Shown here: piece after piece, positions 54,283-64,000 of the stretch
Position numbering within the stretch: position 1 is the first letter of the stretch
How the letters are laid out: the number at the start of each line of letters is the position of its first letter
Source: Danio rerio
Lineage: Eukaryota > Chordata > Actinopteri > Cypriniformes > Danionidae
Direction: 5' to 3'
Length of the DNA stretch: 64,000 nucleotides
Assembly: GCF_049306965.1 (NCBI RefSeq)
Contig: NC_133182.1
Location: 79,247,501 to 79,311,500 of the forward strand
Program-made: the position numbers and the translations under genes
Notes under the pieces: model-generated
Told to the model about the DNA's origin: nothing
Databases searched by the model: none
Seen by the model: the letters and a program-made list of their open reading frames with translations, nothing else

Positions 54283-54650
54283 GAAATTCCAAGAGGTTAG
54301 TAAAAGCAAGTTGAATCAGCGTTTAACTACAGCATCCCCCGCTGCTGGAATCAGCTTCCAAAAAGGATCAGATGTGCTCAAATTCAAATCAGGACTGAAC
54401 ACACTTCTGTTTAGCTGTGCCTTTCCTGAATGAGCTGTGTGCTACTTCCCACAAAGGTCACACTATGATGTCTGTCTTTTCTTTTTCATTGTTTTATAAC
54501 CTGATTAACACATTTTAATCTCTTTTGAATCACTTTTATTGTTTGTTTTTATGTTCTAATGCTTGCCTCTTTTATTCCTGTTTATCTAAAGCCCCTTGAA
54601 ATGCCACTGTATATGAAATGTGCCTTAGAAATAAACTTTCCTTGCCTTGA

Positions 54651-54995
54651 TTTCTTTACCTTGGTTTTTGTTTTGTGGATTCAGTTAATAAAATGCGAGC
54701 TAAGTTTAAAATGATATTAATGTAAGAACAGTGCCTCAGAAAAGCAAATGCATTCATTTATATCTAATATACTGCAGTTGCTACAATCTGCAATGCTATG
54801 AAGTCTAAAGTACAGAGTTCAGTGTTTATTTCAGGCCACTGAGAAATGAAGCAGCTGTAATCTGCCACTACAGCATTTATGATCATATCGTAAATTAATA
54901 ATAACAGTAGTGATAAACCAAGTTAATATTAGCTAAGGTAGGTAATAACTAAGTGCAAAGGTAACAAAGAAAGTCACAATCAAATATAACACTGT
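54651..54995. other. Upstream flank of C1q gene 1; nothing else recognised
   Basis: AT-rich. No coding feature. Confidence 0.4.
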
Positions 54996-55051
54996 CTGCC
55001 ATTGGCTAAATTCCCCATCACATGTGAATCTCTGAAAATAATCATATAAAA
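54996..55051 (+). promoter_or_regulatory. Core promoter of C1q gene 1
   Basis: CTGCCATTGGCTAAATT (inverted CCAAT box) and TATAAAA at 55045-55051 precede the ATG at 55120. The same order and spacing, with AAGCATCAG-TT-GTGTCATT after the TATA box, occur before gene 2. This supports a TATA-driven regulated promoter. Confidence 0.65.
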
Positions 55052-55119
55052 GCATCAGATTAGTGTCATTTAAACACAGACTTCAGTAATCTACAGTACA
55101 CTTTAGGAAAACATTAAGA

Positions 55120-56507
55120 ATGAAGCTTACAGGAGTAATTCTTCTGCTGCTTCTGCACACAAGTCCTATATTCGCCAAGAATGCAATAGATAACAACTTA
55201 GTAGACACTGTTCAACAGTTGACCTGTCCTTTAAGGATGTGCACAGAACTAATGAAGGATATTGGAGCATTACAGGAGAAATTAAAGGCCACAGAGAGTC
55301 GACTCCAAACTCTTGAATCAAGAGTCGCTAACAGTGAATCTCAGATCGAAGACATCAAAGGTAAGGTCTATGGCAGGGGCGCCCAAACTTGGTCCTGGAG
55401 GGCCGGTGTCTTGCATATTTTAGTTCCAATCCCAATTAGACACACCTGAACAAGCCTATCAAGCTCTCTCTAGGTGTTGTAGAAACTTCCAGATAGGTGT
55501 GTTGAAGAAAGTTGGAGCTAAACTATGCAGGACACCAGCGTTCCTGGACTAAGTTTGGAGTCTATTGTTTATGAGAATTATATGATTTAACATTGCATTA
55601 TGTTTATTATGTGTGAATGTATGTTCTTCAGACACTCCAAAAGTGGCGTTTTCAGCTGCATTAGGGTCAGATGGTTACATTGGACCTTTTGACACAGATT
55701 CAACATTGGTCTACAGAGAAGTCTACATTAATATTGGTGATGCCTACAACAAGGATACAGGTAATCTACATTCTGTGTCATTCTGAAATAATCACAAATA
55801 GGCAACACAGTGGTGCAGTAGGTAGTGCTGTCGCCTCACAGCAAGAAGGTCACTGGTTTGAGCCTCGGCTGGGTCAGTTGGCATTTCTGTGTGGAGTTTG
55901 CATGTTCTCCCTGTATTCATGTGGGTTTCCTTCCGGTACTCCGGTTTTCCACACAGTCCAAACACATGCGGTACAGGTGAATTGGGTAAGCTAAATTGTC
56001 CGTAGTATATGAGTCTGAACAAGTACTATGAATGTATGGATGTTTCCCCTGAGATGGGTTGCAGCTGGAAGGGCATCCGCAGCATAAAAACTTGCTGGAT
56101 AAATTGGCAGTTCATTCCGCTGTGGCGACCCCAGATTAATAAAGGGACTAAACCGAAAAGAAAATGAATGAATGAATAAATCACATGTACAACAGTTAAC
56201 TGGGGATCTGTTTTACTCTTTAACAGGAATTTTCACAGCACCAGTAAAAGGAGTGTACTACTTCAGTTTCTTCTATCATTGTGGAACTAAGTTCAGAACA
56301 GAGCTGACTTTGTATAGAAATGGAAATCCTGAAGCAGTAACAAAACATAACTGGATTGATTTAATTTTAACACGGAATGGAGGTAATGGATTAACGCTGC
56401 TGTTGGAGAAAGCTGATCAAGTCTATATTGTGCTTAGCAAAGGCACATATGTCTGGGATGGAAACAGTATCACTACGTTTAGTGGATTTCTTATTAACGC
56501 CATGTAA
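55120..56507 (+). CDS. Secreted C1q-domain protein 1 (three exons, 216 aa)
   Basis: Exons 55120-55360, 55632-55760 and 56227-56507, all with GT-AG ends in phase 1. The protein has a signal peptide (about 1-19, MKLTGVILLLLLHTSPIFA), then LTCPLRMC with two cysteines that may link chains. A short coiled coil follows (about 47-80, IGALQEKLKATESRLQTLES). A C-terminal C1q domain spans about 84-216 (PKVAFSAAL, VYREVYINIGDAYNKDTG, GIFTAPVKGVYYFSFFYHCG, LEKADQVYIVL, FSGFLINAM). There is no collagen repeat, as in cerebellin-like and fish C1q-like proteins, which form trimers in plasma, mucus or synapses. The role here is unknown. The ATG is supported by the signal peptide and the paralogue. AATAAA occurs at 56525 and 56604. 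Introns carry a hAT MITE and a SINE. Confidence 0.9.
55374..55567. mobile_element. hAT MITE in intron 1 of C1q gene 1
   Basis: Starts CAGGGGCGCCCAAACTTGGT. The right end, GGACTAAGTTTGGAGTCTAT, is diverged. Same family as 41721 and 52953. Absent from the paralogous intron of gene 2. Confidence 0.75.
55801..56180 (+). mobile_element. Full-length HE1/DANA-type SINE in intron 2 of C1q gene 1
   Basis: Starts GGCAACACAGTGGTGCAGTA and runs through GGCTGGGTCAGTTGGCATTT, GGCTGGAAGGGCATCCGC and GCTGTGGCGACCCCAGATTA to an (AATG)n tail. The intron of gene 2 (58952-59032) is the empty site. Confidence 0.9.
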
Positions 56508-56603
56508 GTTAAATACAATATGCGAATAAACAATGCAGTTCACTAGAAAAATCTGTTTATTACTTCACTGCCACAAAAACTAATGCAGTTCTTGAATGTT
56601 GTA

Positions 56604-56609
56604 AATAAA
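56604..56609 (+). terminator. Polyadenylation signal of C1q gene 1
   Basis: AATAAA about 97 bp after the stop. An earlier AATAAA at 56525 is an alternative. Confidence 0.5.
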
Positions 56610-56939
56610 ACTTTGCGACATCAAAACAACCAGCCTCAATTTATTTTGTTGGTCAGTACAACATTTACATTTAAGAATTTAAGCAATTTATGTACTTAAT
56701 TCTAACTTAAATTAATTTTAATAGAATAACAACCTGACAAAAGTGACTAACCATTAAAACTTTTCTAAACATCAGCAAAATATTTAAATCACACCACACA
56801 TCTTATTTCTTACAAAACCAGTGCGTGTATAATGGTGCAATAATATGTAAATTAAACATTATCATGATCTAATGAAGAAATAACTTTACATATTGAATTT
56901 ACATTTAGTTAGAAAAGGGTGAACTGTAACCAGTGTGTG

Positions 56940-57033
56940 GATGCAAGGCATGATGGTATGTGTAGTCCAGGAGGATAAGACGGGCAGGTGGAGTGCTCTC
57001 CAGTGGCCAACGAGGGAAATCCTGCTGGTTATC
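56940..57033 (-). mobile_element. LTR fragment, minus orientation
   Basis: GTGTAGTCCAGGAGGATAAG, CTCCAGTGGCCAACGAG and CTGCTGGTTATCACA parallel the outer end of the LTRs at 45837 and 49446. A short fossil fragment. Confidence 0.45.
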
Positions 57034-57090
57034 ACAACAATATCCAAATAACCAAGTGCAACAGGTCAGTTTTACTCAACTATGCTCAAT

Positions 57091-57727
57091 CTGAAAACTT
57101 AGTCCCGCGGACGTTTCTGGAGACCGCGAGATATGTAGCCGGAGGTACGTATGGCTGCATTTAATTTTGTAAGCGAACGCTATGGGGCAGTATGACGCCG
57201 TTCCTTTTCCCGATTACCGGTTGACCGCTCACCTCCTTGTGGAGGGCTTTTCCGCAACAATCTGTTTGTCCAGTTAGCTCGTCATGTACGTTGGTGGACT
57301 TGAGACTCAAAGAGGAGTTGACCTTGACGATCAGGTTTGAGTCCGGGAAACAGCGGTTTCAGAAATCAGGTATTACAAAAACAGAATCCAAAAAATAAAT
57401 GGACAATTTATAACAGGGTGAGAATGTGGGAAAGTCTGAAAGCGTGGTAAAAATTTGATGAGGGCTTGAAGGAGGAGGGTGATCATCTGATTGGCTGGTC
57501 ACCCAGTCAATCATTTAGCAAGTCAGACAAATAGCCTTTCGAAAGCGGCCTCTAGTGGGTTTACGCGAGAACATCGCGGGCGCGAACGGCCCTCGCGAGA
57601 CATTTGAGATGCGAAAAATCGCACACAGCGGCCTCTCAGGAATTCGCGAAAACAAAAACTGCAAAATACAAACCTCTAAGGATATATTTCGCGTTCTCCA
57701 GAAACGTCCACTGGACTACGTTTTCAG
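57091..57727. mobile_element. TIR DNA element between the C1q genes
   Basis: 637 bp with inverted ends of about 45 bp (CTGAAAACTTAGTCC and GGACTACGTTTTCAG; GGACGTTTCTGGAGACCGCG facing CGCGTTCTCCAGAAACGTCC). AAT flanks both sides. The long plus-strand frame 57555-58079 starts inside this element and shows no domain, so I do not call it as a gene. Confidence 0.75.
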
Positions 57728-58410
57728 AATGAGTCTTGGTTGGTTTTACTTTGTGGTGGCTTGTAGTGTCTTTTTCCCAACCCAGGTTCATTGGAAAATG
57801 TTCACAGAGCTTGTAGGTTTTGTTTTCACAAATGCACTGGAGGCCCTAGATTTACCTAAACCCGACCAATATCATTTTCAAAAGCAAACTGGAAGAGAAA
57901 GCCATGTGCACAATGTCACCCTGCTCTTTTGGTGTTTCATTTTACCTGGATTCTGGGAAGGTCCTTTACCTGTCTCAAACCCCGGTCCACTCTGTGTCCC
58001 AAGTCTGACACTGTTCATTGCAATCTTCCAAGCAAACCAGTCAAGCTGGACAAACTGTCCATATGGAGATAAGGTTTAGTGGTACTGCCCTGTAGCATTT
58101 GTTTTACTTACAAAATGCAGCCATATGTACCCGTGCGCAGATATTTCTTGGTTTTTAAAAATGTATCATTGGGCTCATACAGCATATCCACTGAGCCTGG
58201 GATACTTTTTCCTTAAAGCTTGTTGTCATACAAAATCACCACTTATTTTCCTTTGGGTTTGAGTTTAATTGTTTTGGCTCAGTTCCCAAACTAGATATAT
58301 AGGAAGATCCACTGGTATATAAATCCAAAGTTCTGTGTACTGTCAGCTAAAAACTAGGCATAAAGGTAATGAAAACATTAATGTTTGAGCAACAAGCAAA
58401 TAAAACTCTG
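57728..58410. other. Between the C1q genes; nothing recognised
   Basis: No supported gene. The frame reaching 58079 has no family features or splice support. Confidence 0.35.
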
Positions 58411-58460
58411 TCTGCCATTGGCTAAATTGTCCATTATGTAAACCACTAAATGATATAAAA
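58411..58460 (+). promoter_or_regulatory. Core promoter of C1q gene 2
   Basis: TCTGCCATTGGCTAAATT and TATAAAA at 58454-58460 mirror gene 1. The ATG lies 74 bp after the TATA box. Confidence 0.65.
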
Positions 58461-58534
58461 GCATCAGGTTGGTGTCATTCTGACAAACACATCCAGCAGA
58501 GTTCGGTAATCTCCACTTCAAGAAAACATTAAGA

Positions 58535-59313
58535 ATGAGGGTTACGGCAGTGATTCTTCTACACAGTCTTGTATTCGCCCTGAATGCAGCAGACAAAACC
58601 TTAGGAGACATTTCCAAACAGTTGACCTGTCCTTTAAGGATGTGCACAGAAGTATTGAAGGATATTGGAGCATTACAGGAGAAATTAAAGGCCACAGAGA
58701 GTCGACTACAAACTCAGATTGAAGAAATCAAAAGTGAGACCGAGGTGGTTTATGAGACCGATGTTATTTCATATTGGACTGTTTTCATCATTTTAAGAAA
58801 ATGTGTGAATATGTTTCTTCAGGCAGACCAAAGGTGGCGTTTTCAGCTGCATTAGGGTCGAGTGGTTTGCTTGGACCATTAAATAAAGATTCAACATTGG
58901 TCTACAGAGAAGTCTTCATTAACATTGGTGATGCCTACAACAAGGATACAGGTAATCTACATTCTGTGTCATTCTGAAATAATGAATCACATGTACAATA
59001 GTTAACTGGGGATCTGTTTTATTCTTTAACAGGGATTTTCACAGCACCAGTAAAAGGAGTGTACTACATTAGTTTCTTCTATCATTGTGGAACTAAGCAC
59101 AGAACAGAGCTGACTTTGTATAGAAATGGAAAACTTGTAGCAGTAACAAAACATAACTCGAATGAATCAGATTTTACACGGAATGGAGGTAATGGATTAA
59201 CGCTGCTGTTGGAGAAGGGTGATCAAGTCTATATTGTGCTCAGCAGTTACACACATATCTGGGATGGAAAAAATATGACTACATTTAGTGGATTTCTTAT
59301 TAACGCCATGTGA
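58535..59313 (+). CDS. Secreted C1q-domain protein 2 (three exons, 202 aa)
   Basis: Exons 58535-58733, 58823-58951 and 59033-59313. Exons 2 and 3 have exactly the lengths of gene 1 (129 and 281 bp), in phase 1. Signal peptide about 1-18 (MRVTAVILLHSLVFALNA), LTCPLRMC cysteine pair, then a coiled coil ten residues shorter than in gene 1 (LESRVANSES missing). The C1q domain starts at PKVAFSAALGSSGLLGPLNK and ends FSGFLINAM. TSNSNESDFTRN-like sequence includes a possible NES sequon (HNSNESDF). The donor of exon 1 reads AAAA before GTGAGA. AATAAA lies at 59386. A tandem duplicate of gene 1, lacking its intron insertions; probable co-expression from matching promoters. Function unknown beyond secreted trimeric C1q-like. 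Confidence 0.9.
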
Positions 59314-59391
59314 TTAAAATTACATCAGAACTATTATTATTATTACCTTTATTTGATTGTTCAATACGATATCAGTTGTTTGCAAAATAAA

Positions 59392-60558
59392 TAAGACTGT
59401 AAAGCAAGATGTCATTTTTTCCACAAATAATGCTTAAAAAAAAGTTAAATGAAATCTCAATTTTAAACCAAATTACCTGCACACATCACACCACACAGAC
59501 CAACCTTAAGACAGGACACTTTATAAATGCAAAAAAACCTGTAGAGAAGCATTAAATTCACCACAATTAAGTCACAAAATCACCACATACAAAGAGCAAG
59601 AGAAAGACTGTACAGCTATAACTACTGTATATATTGTCTACATGCCTTTAATCTTAATACATTTATATCATAACCTGTTGGGTTGGTGTGGTCTTGACAG
59701 TTTTTTTGTGTTTAAGTGTTTTTTTTTTCATGTGTACAGACATTTGTTTTGAAATGAATGAAGAAAAAACTGTGTAAATAAATGACTGTACATGTCTTAA
59801 CCCTGACACATTTTTTTCAGTTCTCATTAGCAAGATCTATTACTGAAGCTGCATATTGCTGCATTTGGTGTGTAAAACGAATGCTACGAGAAGGTTTAGT
59901 TTACATTTTAGTATATCTTAACACCGTGTCCTAACTACACTTGACATGCAATATTATGTATATTTTCCATGTTAAGAGAAGTTTTTGTCCTAACCATCTG
60001 CAATGTGTGAAATCTCTATTTTATAAATGCTTTTTATTTTCGCGACATCGCAGCCGAACAACAGCATAAACTACTATGACACCGATCACCTTAGGTACTG
60101 ATTATGTGCATTATTCAGTGTTAAATGCGCTTAATGTGAGTTTAATTATCATTTAACATTACAGTTATTGCCATACTACTGAAAGCGGCAGCAGATAGTT
60201 CACTTCAGACCTTGAAAATAAAATAGCTAGCAGACACTTTGAAAATAAAAGTCAAAACTGAGATTGTGCAAACCGACAACATCAGTCACTCCTATTACCC
60301 TTAGGGATTTACATCTACCTAACTTTAAATAATAACAGTTCTTGACATAAAGACGTACACGGTAAGAAATAAAGATTAGGTCAAGCAATTTGGTAAACAA
60401 AGACAACAGCGTACAACACGGTAACATGATTAAAGACGATTATGAAAAGGAACAAAATAACACTGCCAAAATAATACACCTGAGAACAAATAATAGATTT
60501 ATAAGACCAAAAACTGTCCGTTAGATATTCACAAGATGTATTAAATATCCTGTGTTAA
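59392..60558. other. Intergenic; nothing recognised
   Basis: AT-rich with poly(T) runs near 59700-59727. No supported open frame. Confidence 0.4.
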
Positions 60559-60705
60559 CTACAACGGAGATATGAGATCCAGCGGTACGTCCGAGATGGC
60601 CTGGCCGAAGTAAAGCTGCTCTGGCGGGGTAGCTGATGACGGAGCTCCCGCTGGCAGGCTGGGAGTCGGAGTCCGCATAAGCTGAGCCACATCGTTAAAG
60701 AAGCG
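60559..60705 (-). CDS. Unassigned open segment, possible terminal exon (48 codons)
   Basis: On the minus strand, after AACGATAG (possible acceptor AG at 60707-60706), a GC-rich frame reads RFFNDVAQLMRTPTPSLPAG, then APSSATPPEQLYFGQAISDV and PLDLISPL, ending in TAG. Composition is protein-like and unlike the AT-rich surroundings. I do not recognise the protein and cannot find an upstream exon. The neighbouring CTGCAATGCATTCTGGGATA sequence resembles a dispersed fish repeat, so the segment may be an exon captured by a repeat, or a CpG-rich repeat piece. Confidence 0.3.
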   Translation of the reverse strand, partial: RFFNDVAQLMRTPTPSLPAGAPSSATPPEQLYFGQAISDVPLDLISPL

Positions 60706-61925
60706 CTATCGTTGTGAATAAACGGCCGATTCGAGTTTAAAACAACTACATTCTCGCCTGAAAAACTGTTAAAACTTTATTTTGTGACACAGTAAAGGAG
60801 TATTTTTAAAACCATTCGGGTTTCCTCCTCCGCTATTCACGCTTGCTGGTTACGCTGCAATGCATTCTGGGATACCTGAGCTTCGCAAGTTCGCACAAGT
60901 CACCTCTCGATGTATCCTTGTCCAAAGGCCAGAGCAAGTACACAGCTGGGAATTTCATGTGTACTTGGAAAGATGTGAACTTTGAATTGGAGCAGTACTT
61001 TGGCGACGGTTGATGACATTTTATGAGGACACAAGAACGCATATTGAGAAATAGCCTTTGAGCTTTACTATGGTCCAAATATAAAAAGTTATACATTATG
61101 AAGCAATGAGGAAAAAAAATGTGCTCTGTTCAATATTTGTATTTCCATGTACAAACAGAAGAAAACATTAATGTAATGTCCTAGAAAAAAATATGCCTCA
61201 AAAGCCAAGTGTCTCATGAGGTAAGATAGCATGCAAAATAACAGCTTTAATATGTATTAATTAAATTTAAAGCCTTCACTATTTTGTTAGGAGTGCAGTG
61301 GCTGGTATTTACAGTAGATGTTTCTGTCTTGTCAAGTCACTTTTGATTAATTTAGTCATTTCCATACAATTTGCTAAATCAGCAATAACCACAAATCGAA
61401 AAGCCTCCGTGCTGATGTGACGACTGCCCCATACAGTGTCGTGTGCTTTGTTTGGATATCATGTACATAGATCAATGTAGCGCCAGCTTCCACATAATCT
61501 GGATATAAAAGATTTGAGGAGAATTTAGAATCCATTAAAACTTAACACTTTATTTTTTCTAGATACAAGCGTATCATGCCAGTTGCAGAATCAAAGAATA
61601 AAAGCCAATTCAGAGATGCACAACATCAATTACTCAAAGATACATCCAGGAGTTAGATGAAGAGAATAGATGAAATACATTACAGCATATAAATCTCTGA
61701 TGCAAAAGCTCAGAGACTCACAACGCTGCAATCTTGCCTACAAGATTTCAATGACGTCTTTGCACCTTTCCCTTGAATACTCAACTCAGAACAAACAGCT
61801 ATAAATTCAGGACAACAAAAGCGTCACAAAAACCCTTGCTTGGTTGTGAGTTTGAGGTGTGAACCATTTGCTCTGGGGTGGAGCATCCAGCAAAGATTTG
61901 ATCAAAGCCAAAAACCAGATCAACA
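60706..61925. other. Repeat-like left part, otherwise nothing recognised
   Basis: 60830-60990 has the look of a dispersed element (GCAATGCATTCTGGGATACC, TTCGCAAGTTCGCACAAGTC). The remainder is AT-rich without genes. Confidence 0.35.
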
Positions 61926-62300
61926 TTCATTCATTCATTCATTTTCTTGTCGGCTTAGTTCCTTTATTTATCCGAGGTCGCCACAGCGGAATGAACCGTC
62001 AACTTATCCAACTTATCAAGTTTTTACACAGTGGATGCCCTTCCAGCCGCAACCCATCTCTGGAAAACATCCACACACACATTCACACACACACTCATAC
62101 AATACGGACAATTTAGCCTACCCAATTCACCTGTAGCGCATGTCTTTGGACTGTGTGGGAAACCAGAGCACCCGGAGGAAACCCATGCGAAGGAAGGGAG
62201 AACATGCAAACTCCACACAGAAATGGCAACTGAGCCGAGGATCGACCCAGCGACCTTCTTGCTGTGAGGCGACAGCACTACCTACTGCGCCACTGCCTCA
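61926..62300 (-). mobile_element. HE1/DANA-type SINE, minus strand, full length
   Basis: Starts with (ATTC)n, TTGTCGGCTTAGTTCCTTTA and GGTCGCCACAGCGGAATGAA, and ends GACAGCACTACCTACTGCGC with CACTGCC, the reverse complement of the tRNA-derived head. Includes a short (CA)n run. Confidence 0.9.
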
Positions 62301-62574
62301 CCCCCAGATCAACATATACAAGTGAAACTGAAATATTACAGTGACATTAAGACCTTTAAAATGATACCACAGAGACATTTAAAATGATACCAAACATGAA
62401 TATAGAGCCATAAGATACACCAAATAAAAAGACTTGGACAGTCTGTGTGGAAACGTGAAGGAGCACCTCTGGTGGAGAAGGTCAAGTAAAGGTCAGGAAG
62501 GGGGGCTCAGGGTGATTTAAATAGATTCGCTAGTTTCCTGATCTTCTTCTTAGATCAGAAAGTTTATTGTTTTA

Positions 62575-63612
62575 GGCCCCGTTTACACTAGAACGTTTTA
62601 GTTTTAAAACGTCGTTTTGGAATGAAAATGATCTGCGTCCACACTGGCTACACCACACACACACACACACACACTCTGGCATGCACTGCAGCATATCTAC
62701 TCAGATGAGAGCTGTGCTCGTCGGACTGTCCATCAAGGATCTCCCGCTGGATCTAATCTCACTATATTTGTTAAATGTGATATTTAACTTATCTTGTTGT
62801 CTATATTGACATATTGCCCGACTTTGGTCCTTTGAATCTATTACTTGTTCTCAGGTAACGTGTTTTGGCTGAGCGCAAAGATAAGTTAATAATTAATGGA
62901 ACCACATACATTCTGTATATTGACTGATCGCTTGCCTTTATTTCCTCTAATGTATAAACATATTGTATGTTAAACTTTTATAATGGCCATTATTGATTAT
63001 TAACACTGATATTCAGCAAAACAGAGGGTATGCTTAATATTTTCAATGAAAATGAAAGGAGGCAGTAATGTTATAGGCTCCGTTTTCCGTTATCTGTTAT
63101 AAATATGCATGAAGATGACGTTCATATTAATATGCAGCTACACGACGCCTCAACATTTTTAGTGTCTGTTGTTAATATCAAATGAAAATAGGCAGTTCTT
63201 CATATCATGTTTTCATTTTATTGTTAAGATATAGAGAAACAGCATAGCCAGGATGAAGTGAATAAGGTTATAAAGTTCCCTTTGAATATTTACCTGACAT
63301 GTCCTCTGGTTTTCCATATCAAACTTGCGAGGTCTGAACTTACAAGGAGAGGATGCAGGACTGAACTGTGTGTGTCGGCTACTTAATATTGAGGAAAAGC
63401 CCAGAGAAGCGAATGTTTGCAGCACTGTCCCCATTTTCAGATGTCTCCGTTTTCCCCCATCCACACTAACACGGAGCAGCAGCGTTTTAGAATGAAAACA
63501 GCCTCTCCAGCGTTTCCAAAACTCTTCGTGTTCGGCTCTCGAAAACTCTGGATGGACAGCATAACCATAGCAAAACTTCTGCGTTTTAAAACGAAAATAT
63601 ATAAGCAGGGCC
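62575..63612. mobile_element. TTA-flanked TIR DNA element
   Basis: 1.04 kb with ends GGCCCCGTTTACACTAG and ATAAGCAGGGCC. Subterminal AACGTTTTAGTTTTAAAACG faces GCGTTTTAAAACGAAAAT. TTA flanks both ends (62572-62574, 63613-63615). The 164-codon minus frame at 63707-63213 overlaps its right end and has no known domain; I do not call it. Confidence 0.65.
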
Positions 63613-63615
63613 TTA

Positions 63616-64000
63616 GTGACTGAAAATGATCGTGGTCTCACCTCATGGAGACAGTTCTTAGGGTTTGATATTATGGAGAGACATACACATGTGTAGAGAC
63701 CAATCACAATTAGACCAGTCTATTACTTAAATATTGCTATTTTAGCTTATTTTCTACTCTAGGAAGACAACAGAGGGGAAATTTATTTATAAATAACACA
63801 CTTATTATTAAACATAAGTGTATTGTATATTGTATAAATAGCATATTGTAAGGGTTTACCATTAAGGTTTAGTGGGTCAACTCACCTTGTTAGACTGGCC
63901 TAGGCTGTATATGGTATTATTATATAACATTAATTATGTTTATAAGTGAAAGATGGACCAAGCACAAAATGATGTCTTAGTGCATGAAACATATGACCCT
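63616..64000. other. Right flank; nothing recognised
   Basis: AT-rich sequence without supported features. Confidence 0.35.

Larger units (their letters stand above)
52900..54650 (+). mobile_element. L2-type LINE 3' portion with three nested insertions
   Basis: ADDPQIYIALL (reverse transcriptase ADD motif) at about 52919 is followed after an insertion by DTLCQCIDEMSNWMWQN and LQLNKEKTEMIVFGNRDE. Then come VTLESDLSFNSHVKAVSKSA, SRVDYCNGLL-type sequence, IQNAAARILTRTRKSEHISP and KSLNGLGAQS. The 3' tail (TTGAAATGCCACTGTATATG, ATAAACTTTCCTTGCC) ends near 54650. The frame is broken by MITEs at 52953, 53421 and 54021 and by smaller changes. The 5' part of the element is absent. Confidence 0.85.

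Noticed and set aside
57555-58079. 174-codon plus-strand frame between the C1q genes
   Set aside because: It begins inside a TIR transposon, crosses its end, and shows no domain or splice signals. Probably chance plus repeat sequence.
63213-63707. 164-codon minus-strand frame near the right end
   Set aside because: It overlaps the end of a TTA-flanked DNA element and has no recognisable family features.

Overview
The window looks like cyprinid fish genomic DNA, most likely zebrafish (Danio rerio) or a close relative. The reasons are several HE1/DANA-type tRNA-derived SINEs, fish L2- and L1-type LINE tails, many short non-autonomous hAT, Harbinger and TTAA-type DNA elements, GT-AG introns and long simple repeats. 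It is a lineage-specific multigene region embedded in dense repeats. Nothing in it looks bacterial.

Layout. 1-8 kb is repeat territory: a tandem array of about 190-bp LTR-like units, each joined to a retroviral-type primer binding site (484-1784), a large minisatellite foldback (2999-4166), a SINE split by a hAT MITE, and a solo LTR. 8-35 kb holds eight plus-strand 7TM receptor-like genes in a head-to-tail tandem array. Part of it lies in a 7-kb segmental duplication (about 16.5-30.8 kb) and the rest is built of about 2.8-kb units. 35-41 kb is a repeat-rich junction where orientation flips. 41-52 kb holds two intact minus-strand receptor genes and one clear receptor pseudogene. 55-59.3 kb holds two tandem three-exon genes for secreted C1q-domain proteins without a collagen stalk. 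The last 5 kb is mostly repeats, plus one unassigned 48-codon open segment.

The receptor genes share one plan: a noncoding first exon of 154-175 bp, one short intron (exactly 212 bp in seven copies), and a second exon carrying the whole reading frame, with the splice acceptor directly abutting the ATG. The proteins (253-330 aa) have a rhodopsin-like seven-helix layout, but the DRY arginine position reads EGI, NPxxY reads DPLLC, and the second extracellular loop has no cysteine. Cytoplasmic-side segments are nearly invariant, while the N-terminus, the TM2-TM3 edge, TM4-TM5 and TM6-TM7 vary in blocks that recombine between copies. This is the pattern of a chemosensory- or immune-like receptor family shaped by gene conversion. 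No gene symbol is assigned because the ligand and orthology cannot be read from sequence.

The observations most worth a second look are the miniature LTR array with a tRNA-like pol III core inside each LTR, the block-wise shuffling and loss of canonical activation motifs in the receptors, and the exon-1/intron segment that is more conserved than the coding sequence it precedes.
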